In this document: piece by piece, positions 15,630 to 19,939 of the stretch
Numbering within the stretch: the first letter of the stretch is position 1
Layout of the letters: every line of letters begins with the position of its first letter
From: Deltaproteobacteria bacterium
Lineage (GTDB): Bacteria > Desulfobacterota > Binatia > UBA9968
Direction of reading: 5' to 3'
NCBI GenBank assembly: GCA_023250495.1
Contig: JAHFAP010000028.1
Span: forward strand, 1-19,939
Length of the DNA: 19,939 nt
Notes under the pieces: generated by a model
What the model was told of the DNA's origin: nothing
The model's input: the letters and a program-made list of their open reading frames with translations, nothing else
The model's database searches: none
Translations under genes and position numbers: made by a program

Positions 15630-16592
15630 ATGGTGCCAATGAAAAAAGAGGAAAACGAAACCGAGCTGGTCCAGCAGCTTAGGCTTGTGCCGGGTTTAAA
15701 GCTGAAGGTCGATGAGCCGCTCGCGCGCTATACGACCATCAAGATCGGCGGTCCCGCCGACTATTTCCTCGACGTGGAAACTGGCCGGGCCTTGATCGAG
15801 GCGCTGCGCCTGTTCGACGTTCACCGGATTCCTTTTTGTCTCCTGGGCAAGGGCAGCAATGTGTTGGTCAGCGACCTGGGCGCGCGCGGGGCGGTGCTGC
15901 GCCTGGGCGCGGAGTTCAAGCGAATTTCGTGGCGGGAAGAGGACGATCACGCGCTGGTCGATGTCGGCGCCGCCTATCCCGTCACCCAACTCGTGCGCGA
16001 GGCGGCGCGCCGCGGATACGGCGGATTGGAGTTCGCCGAAGGGATACCGGGAAGCGTCGGCGGCGCGCTGGTCATGAACGCGGGGGCCTACGGCTCCGAG
16101 ATGGAGAAGATCGTGGAGCGCGTCGAGGGGGTCACGCTCAACGGGGCCTCGATCAGCCTACGCCGGGACGAGATGGTTTTCACCTACCGCGATTCCCATC
16201 TTCCTTCCGGCACCATTGTCACTGCGGTGCGCATGCGTCTCCAGAAGAGAGCCGCGGAAGAGGTGGGAACGAAGGTGCGCGAGCTCGTAAGCAGGAGAAA
16301 AAAGAGCCAGCCCGCGGGCTATCCTAACTCCGGCTCGATGTTTCGCAATCCGCCCGGTGATTTCGCCGGCCGGCTGATCGAAGCGGCGGGCTTGAAAGGG
16401 AAAAGGATCGGCAGAGCGGAAATCTCCAGCCGCCATGCGAATTTCATCGTCAATCTGGGCGGCGCGCGCGCCGAGGACGTCAAGAGCCTCATGGAGCTGG
16501 CCCGGTCGGAAGTGAAACAGAGATTCGGCGTCGAGCTTTCGCCTGAGGTACGATTCTTGGGAGAGTGGCCGTCCAGCGTGGGAGGCAGTTGA
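15630..16592 (+). CDS. murB: UDP-N-acetylenolpyruvoylglucosamine reductase MurB
   Basis: A 320-residue FAD enzyme that reduces enolpyruvyl-UDP-GlcNAc to UDP-MurNAc with NADPH. FAD-domain motifs are TTIKIGGPADYFLD, LLGKGSNVLVSD, FAEGIPGSVGGALVMNAGAYGSEM and FTYRDSHLP. The C-terminal substrate domain has NSGSMFRNP with the catalytic serine S236, GRAEISSRHANFIVN, and LSPEVRFLG with the final catalytic glutamate. Length and the absence of the extra loop of E. coli MurB fit the type II form. Start is uncertain between ATG 15630 and ATG 15639; neither has a Shine-Dalgarno sequence, the upstream bases being repeat. No ddl separates it from ftsQ, 5 bases on. Confidence 0.95.
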   Translation: MVPMKKEENETELVQQLRLVPGLKLKVDEPLARYTTIKIGGPADYFLDVETGRALIEALRLFDVHRIPFCLLGKGSNVLVSDLGARGAVLRLGAEFKRISWREEDDHALVDVGAAYPVTQLVREAARRGYGGLEFAEGIPGSVGGALVMNAGAYGSEMEKIVERVEGVTLNGASISLRRDEMVFTYRDSHLPSGTIVTAVRMRLQKRAAEEVGTKVRELVSRRKKSQPAGYPNSGSMFRNPPGDFAGRLIEAAGLKGKRIGRAEISSRHANFIVNLGGARAEDVKSLMELARSEVKQRFGVELSPEVRFLGEWPSSVGGS

Positions 16593-16597
16593 GAAGC

Positions 16598-17428
16598 ATG
16601 AAGATCTTTTCCTCCCGCGGGAGCAACAAAAAAGCAGAGGCCAAGGGCGGGCGCCTCCGCCTGCTGACCGAGATCGCTTTGGGCCTCGCGCTGGCTTCGC
16701 TGCTGCTCTTTTATGTGGACTGGCCTCGCGTGATCCGCGCCGCGCGTCAAACGCGCGATGCGTTTCTCAACCACGAGATTTTCTCCGTGCGCGAGATCAA
16801 GGTGAAGGGCGGCGAAAAGGTAGGCGGCAGCGAGATTGTCGCGATGGCGGGTTTGAGCCACGGGGTCAGCATCTGGAGAGTCGATCCCGAGGCGATAGAA
16901 AAAAAGGTGGCGCGCCATCCGTGGGTGAGCCGGGTGCTGGCGCGCCGGGAGTTTCCACGCCGGCTCGTGATCGAGGTCGAAGAGCGGGAGGCCAAAGCGA
17001 TCGCAGTCCTGGGAAAGCTCTATTACGTCGATCGGGAGGGGTTCATTTTCAAAGCGGTCGAGGAGGGAGAAAGGACGGACCTTCCGCTGCTCACGGGATT
17101 GCAGCAGGAGGATCTCCGCTATCCGACTTCCTTTGCAACGCGTCAGCGGATTCAGCAGGCGCTCCGATTGAACGAGCTCATGGGAAAAGAGCCCTTTGCC
17201 CTTTCTGAGATCCATTTTCTTTCCCAAGGGGGATTGATCGTTTATCCCCTGGGCTACCGCGTCGCGCTGCAGATGGGCTCTGGCAATTGGGAGGACAAGC
17301 TCAAGCGGCTCCAACGGGTCCTGGCGCTGTGGAAGGGCAACGAAGATCGGCTCGCTGTTCTGGATTTGAGCTTCCGCGATCAGGTCGTCGCCAGGATAAG
17401 AAAGGTTGAAGGGTTGAAGGGATTTTAA
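16598..17428 (+). CDS. ftsQ: Cell division protein FtsQ
   Basis: A 276-residue bitopic divisome protein that scaffolds FtsL and FtsB. Short basic cytoplasmic N-terminus, one transmembrane helix at about residues 23-41 (TEIALGLALASLLLFYV), a POTRA domain beginning IFSVREIKVKGGEKVGGSEI and running to about residue 130 (WVSRVLARREFPRRLVIEVEER), then the FtsQ/DivIB beta domain with YYVDREGFIF. ATG 16598 is preceded by GGGAGG (16580-16585) 12 bases upstream; TTG 16589, overlapping the murB stop, is a possible start. The last codons (KVEGLKGF) and the stop are inside the tandem array that precedes ftsA, so the tail is repeat-derived. Confidence 0.92.
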   Translation: MKIFSSRGSNKKAEAKGGRLRLLTEIALGLALASLLLFYVDWPRVIRAARQTRDAFLNHEIFSVREIKVKGGEKVGGSEIVAMAGLSHGVSIWRVDPEAIEKKVARHPWVSRVLARREFPRRLVIEVEEREAKAIAVLGKLYYVDREGFIFKAVEEGERTDLPLLTGLQQEDLRYPTSFATRQRIQQALRLNELMGKEPFALSEIHFLSQGGLIVYPLGYRVALQMGSGNWEDKLKRLQRVLALWKGNEDRLAVLDLSFRDQVVARIRKVEGLKGF

Positions 17429-17477
17429 ATTTTGGATTTTGGATTGAATCTAAAATCGGAAATCTAAAATCCAAAAT
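17404..17477. repeat. 7-8-base array and 17-bp stem between ftsQ and ftsA
   Basis: Units GGTTGAA, GGGTTGAA, GGGATTTT, AAATTTT, GGATTTT and GGATTGA are followed by the reverse form (ATCTAAAATC, CAAAAT). Within this, 17429-17445 pairs with 17461-17477 over 17 bp (16 Watson-Crick and one G-U pair) around a 15-base loop. The stem ends 6 bases before the ftsA ATG. No T-run follows, so it is not a typical terminator. It begins inside the ftsQ coding end. Confidence 0.88.
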
Positions 17478-17483
17478 AGAGAT

Positions 17484-18710
17484 ATGGGCAAGAGAAATAG
17501 CCTCGTCGTGGGTGTGGACATCGGGACCTCCAAGGTCTGCGCGGTCGTCGGCGAGATGACCGATCGGGGAGTGGAGATCATCGGCGTGGGCACCCACGCC
17601 TCTCAAGGGCTGCGCAAGGGCGTGGTGATCAATATCGAAAGCACGGTCGAATCGATCAAAAAAGCGGTCGAGGAGGCGGAGCTGATGGCCGGGTGCGAGA
17701 TCAATTCCGTCTTTACGGGCATCGCCGGCGGTCACATCAAGGGGTTCAACAGCCACGGGATGGTGGCGGTCAAGAATAAAGAGGTGAGCCAGCGGGACGT
17801 CGAGCGCGTGATCGACGCGGCGAAGGCGGTGGCGATCCCCATGGACCGCGAGGTGCTGCACATCCTTCCGCAGGAGTACGTCATCGACGAGCAGGACGGG
17901 ATCAAGGAGCCGCTTGGGATGTCCGGGGTCAGGCTGGAGGCCAAGGTCCACATCGTCACCGGCGCCGTCACCTCGGCTCAGAACATCATCAAGTGCTGCA
18001 ACCGGACCGGCCTCAACGTGGCGGACATCGTGCTCGAGCCGCTGGCCTCTGCCGAGGCGGTGCTGACGCCCGAGGAAGGAGAGCTGGGCGTGGCGCTCGT
18101 GGACATGGGCGGAGGGACCACGGATATCGCGCTGTTCCATGACGGGGCGGTGAAGCACACCGCGGTTCTGGCCATCGGCGGCAATCACTTGACCAGCGAC
18201 ATCGCGGCCGGACTTCGCACCCCGATCGGCGAGGCGGAGCGGATTAAACAACGGTTTGGTTACGCCCGGACCTCCATGGTCACCAAGGATGAGAAGGTGG
18301 AGGTGCCCAGCGTGGGCGGAAAAAATTCCCGCACCATTTCTCGGCAGATCCTGTGCGAGATCATCGAGCCGCGTCTGGACGAGATCTTCCAGCTCATCCG
18401 CCGCGAGATCGCCAAGTCCGGCTATGAGGGGTCGTTGGCGTCGGGCATCGTGATGACCGGAGGCTCGACGCTGCTTCCCGGGATGATCGAGATGGCGGAG
18501 GAGGTCCTGAGCGTGCCTGTGCGTCTCGGGGTTCCCATGCACGTGGGCGGGCTGATCGACGTCATCTCCAGTCCGATTTACGCCACCGGAGTGGGGCTGG
18601 TTCTCTATGGCATGAAGCGGCAGGACAAAAACTTTTTCCGCATCCGCGAGGGCAACATCTTTGGCAAAGTAAGGAATCGCATGACGGATTGGTTCAGCGA
18701 GTTTTTTTGA
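17484..18710 (+). CDS. ftsA: Cell division protein FtsA
   Basis: A 408-residue actin-fold ATPase that tethers FtsZ to the membrane. The phosphate-1 motif VGVDIGTSKVCAVVGEM (about residues 7-23), the 1C domain region, the phosphate-2 motif LVDMGGGTTDIALF and the adenosine motif VMTGGSTLLPGM are intact. The C-terminus KVRNRMTDWFSEFF is the expected amphipathic membrane-targeting helix. The start codon follows the 17-bp stem with only a weak AGAG as ribosome site, so translation may depend on stem opening or coupling with ftsQ. ftsZ starts 37 bases after its stop with a strong ribosome site. Confidence 0.96.
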   Translation: MGKRNSLVVGVDIGTSKVCAVVGEMTDRGVEIIGVGTHASQGLRKGVVINIESTVESIKKAVEEAELMAGCEINSVFTGIAGGHIKGFNSHGMVAVKNKEVSQRDVERVIDAAKAVAIPMDREVLHILPQEYVIDEQDGIKEPLGMSGVRLEAKVHIVTGAVTSAQNIIKCCNRTGLNVADIVLEPLASAEAVLTPEEGELGVALVDMGGGTTDIALFHDGAVKHTAVLAIGGNHLTSDIAAGLRTPIGEAERIKQRFGYARTSMVTKDEKVEVPSVGGKNSRTISRQILCEIIEPRLDEIFQLIRREIAKSGYEGSLASGIVMTGGSTLLPGMIEMAEEVLSVPVRLGVPMHVGGLIDVISSPIYATGVGLVLYGMKRQDKNFFRIREGNIFGKVRNRMTDWFSEFF

Positions 18711-18747
18711 GCAGACATGAAGTCCATTAACCCAAAAGGAGGAATCT

Positions 18748-19932
18748 ATGTTTGAGCTCGTAGAGCACGTTCAGTTGGACGCGCGGATCAAGGTGATCGG
18801 CGTCGGAGGCGGAGGCGGGAACGCCATCAACACGATGATCACGGCCAAACTCACCGGAGTGGATTTCATCGCGGCCAATACCGACGCGCAGGCCCTCGGC
18901 GCCAATCGGGCCGCGCTGAAGATTCAGCTCGGAGAGCAAATCACGAAAGGGCTGGGGGCCGGCGCGAATCCCGAGGTCGGGCGACGGGCTGCTATGGAGG
19001 ACGAGGGGAAGATTCGGGACTACCTGGCCGGCGCGGATATGATCTTCATCACTGCCGGCATGGGAGGAGGGACGGGCACGGGAGGAGCGCCGATCATTGC
19101 GAAGGTCGCGCGCGAGGTCGGGGCCCTTACCGTCGGAGTGGTCACCAAGCCCTTCGCGTTTGAAGGCAAAAAAAGGATGCGCCAGGCGGAAGAGGGGGTC
19201 CAGGAACTCAAGGCGAATGTCGATACCCTGATTGTCATTCCCAATCAACGCCTGTTGAGCATCGCGGCAAAAACCACCACGATGCTGGAGGCCTTCCATA
19301 AGGCGGACGATGTTCTGCTCCAGGCCGTGCGCGGCATCTCCGATCTGATCATCACGCCGGGATTGATCAACCTCGATTTTGCCGATATCCGCACCGTGAT
19401 GGCCGAGATGGGGCTGGCGCTCATGGGCGCGGCTTCCGCCTCAGGCGAAAATCGCGCCGTGGAGGCGGCGCAGAAGGCGATCTCAAGCCCGTTGCTGGAG
19501 GATATTTCCATCCATGGGGCGCGGGGGCTTCTCATCAATATCACCGGAGGTCCGGATCTGGGACTCCATGAGGTGAATGAGGCCGCGACGATGATCCAGG
19601 AGGAGGCGCACGAAGAGGCCAATATCATCTTTGGCGCGGTGATTGATGAAAAAATGAAAGATGAGATCCGGGTGACGGTGATCGCCACCGGTTTTGGCGA
19701 AAAGGAGGAGCGCAGGCCGGCGCTCGGGATCCTGGCCAGCGCCAACAACAGAGGCAAGAAAGTCGTTCATCTGGGGACCATTGTGGACGATCTGGACGCT
19801 CCCACTTGGCAGCGCAAGAAGCAGGGCGGCGAAGAGGTCGAGGCGGTGACCCTGGATAAGGAGAAGACCGGACTCCAGTTCGGCCCGGAGGACGACGACC
19901 GGTTCGACATCCCGACGTTTTTGAGAAAATAG
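18748..19932 (+). CDS. ftsZ: Cell division protein FtsZ
   Basis: A 394-residue tubulin-like GTPase that forms the division ring. The N-terminal GVGGGGGNAINTM, NTDAQAL, the tubulin signature GGGTGTG (residues 106-112), NLDFADIRTVM and NITGGPDLGLHEV are all present, and NIIFGAVIDEKM precedes the T7 region's partner strands. A variable acidic linker (about 330-380) leads to the conserved C-terminal peptide DDRFDIPTFLRK, which binds FtsA. The ribosome site AAGGAGG (18736-18742) is the best in the window, 5 bases before ATG, consistent with FtsZ being needed in excess over FtsA. After the stop only 7 bases remain (ATGGGCT), too few to call another gene. Confidence 0.98.
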   Translation: MFELVEHVQLDARIKVIGVGGGGGNAINTMITAKLTGVDFIAANTDAQALGANRAALKIQLGEQITKGLGAGANPEVGRRAAMEDEGKIRDYLAGADMIFITAGMGGGTGTGGAPIIAKVAREVGALTVGVVTKPFAFEGKKRMRQAEEGVQELKANVDTLIVIPNQRLLSIAAKTTTMLEAFHKADDVLLQAVRGISDLIITPGLINLDFADIRTVMAEMGLALMGAASASGENRAVEAAQKAISSPLLEDISIHGARGLLINITGGPDLGLHEVNEAATMIQEEAHEEANIIFGAVIDEKMKDEIRVTVIATGFGEKEERRPALGILASANNRGKKVVHLGTIVDDLDAPTWQRKKQGGEEVEAVTLDKEKTGLQFGPEDDDRFDIPTFLRK

Positions 19933-19939
19933 ATGGGCT

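Noticed and set aside
17301..18542. A 413-codon open frame on the minus strand opposite ftsQ/ftsA
   Set aside because: It is rich in His, Asp, Arg and Leu, the usual antisense shadow of a GC-rich gene, and ftsA on the plus strand is unmistakable.
19933..19939. ATGGGCT after ftsZ as the start of a next gene
   Set aside because: Only seven bases remain, which is not enough to support a call.

Overview
The window is one end-to-end division and cell wall (dcw) cluster, all on the + strand, from a GC-rich (about 60%) Gram-negative-type bacterium. It makes meso-diaminopimelate peptidoglycan, since MurE carries the DNPR motif. The leading zinc-ribbon gene, RNase HI gene and RNase P RNA, the PASTA-tailed FtsI, and the tail of an NMT1/SsuA-like substrate-binding protein together suggest a deltaproteobacterial lineage or an uncultured relative (Binatota, Methylomirabilota or Tectomicrobia type). 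This placement is inference; no taxonomic marker was searched.

Layout. 1-244: C-terminal end of an ABC-transporter substrate-binding protein. 245-442: leader holding a strong intrinsic terminator hairpin just before the next gene. 443-1623: a CT398/CdsZ-like coiled-coil zinc-ribbon protein and an RNase HI-family protein. 1632-2015: a class A RNase P RNA. 2016-2263: intergenic region with a 14-bp palindrome, a near-consensus sigma70 promoter and four TGGGA-type MraZ boxes. 2264-19932: mraZ, a STAS-domain gene, rsmH, ftsL, ftsI, murE, murF, mraY, murD, ftsW, murG, murC, murB, ftsQ, ftsA, ftsZ.

The genes cover most of cytoplasmic lipid II synthesis (MurB, C, D, E, F, MraY, MurG), a septal synthase pair (FtsW and FtsI), the FtsL and FtsQ divisome proteins, and the FtsA/FtsZ ring. 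MraZ probably autoregulates the operon through the boxes at 2216-2251. Most junctions in the first part overlap or nearly touch (ftsL/ftsI, ftsI/murE, murF/mraY, murD/ftsW, ftsW/murG), as in a translationally coupled operon. No ddl gene lies between murB and ftsQ.

The most unusual signal is a set of short-unit tandem arrays at gene junctions: murE/murF (7-mers), mraY/murD (6-7-mers), murG/murC (ten 9-mers), murC/murB (8-mers), ftsQ/ftsA (7-8-mers), plus one inside the murE coding region that stays in frame. Four of the six have the same architecture although the unit differs each time: several direct copies followed by copies in reverse complement, giving a foldable stem. Genes just downstream of the arrays lack a good Shine-Dalgarno sequence, whereas several genes at other junctions have one. 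No obviously new protein system was found; these arrays and the inserted STAS gene are the best candidates for something undescribed.
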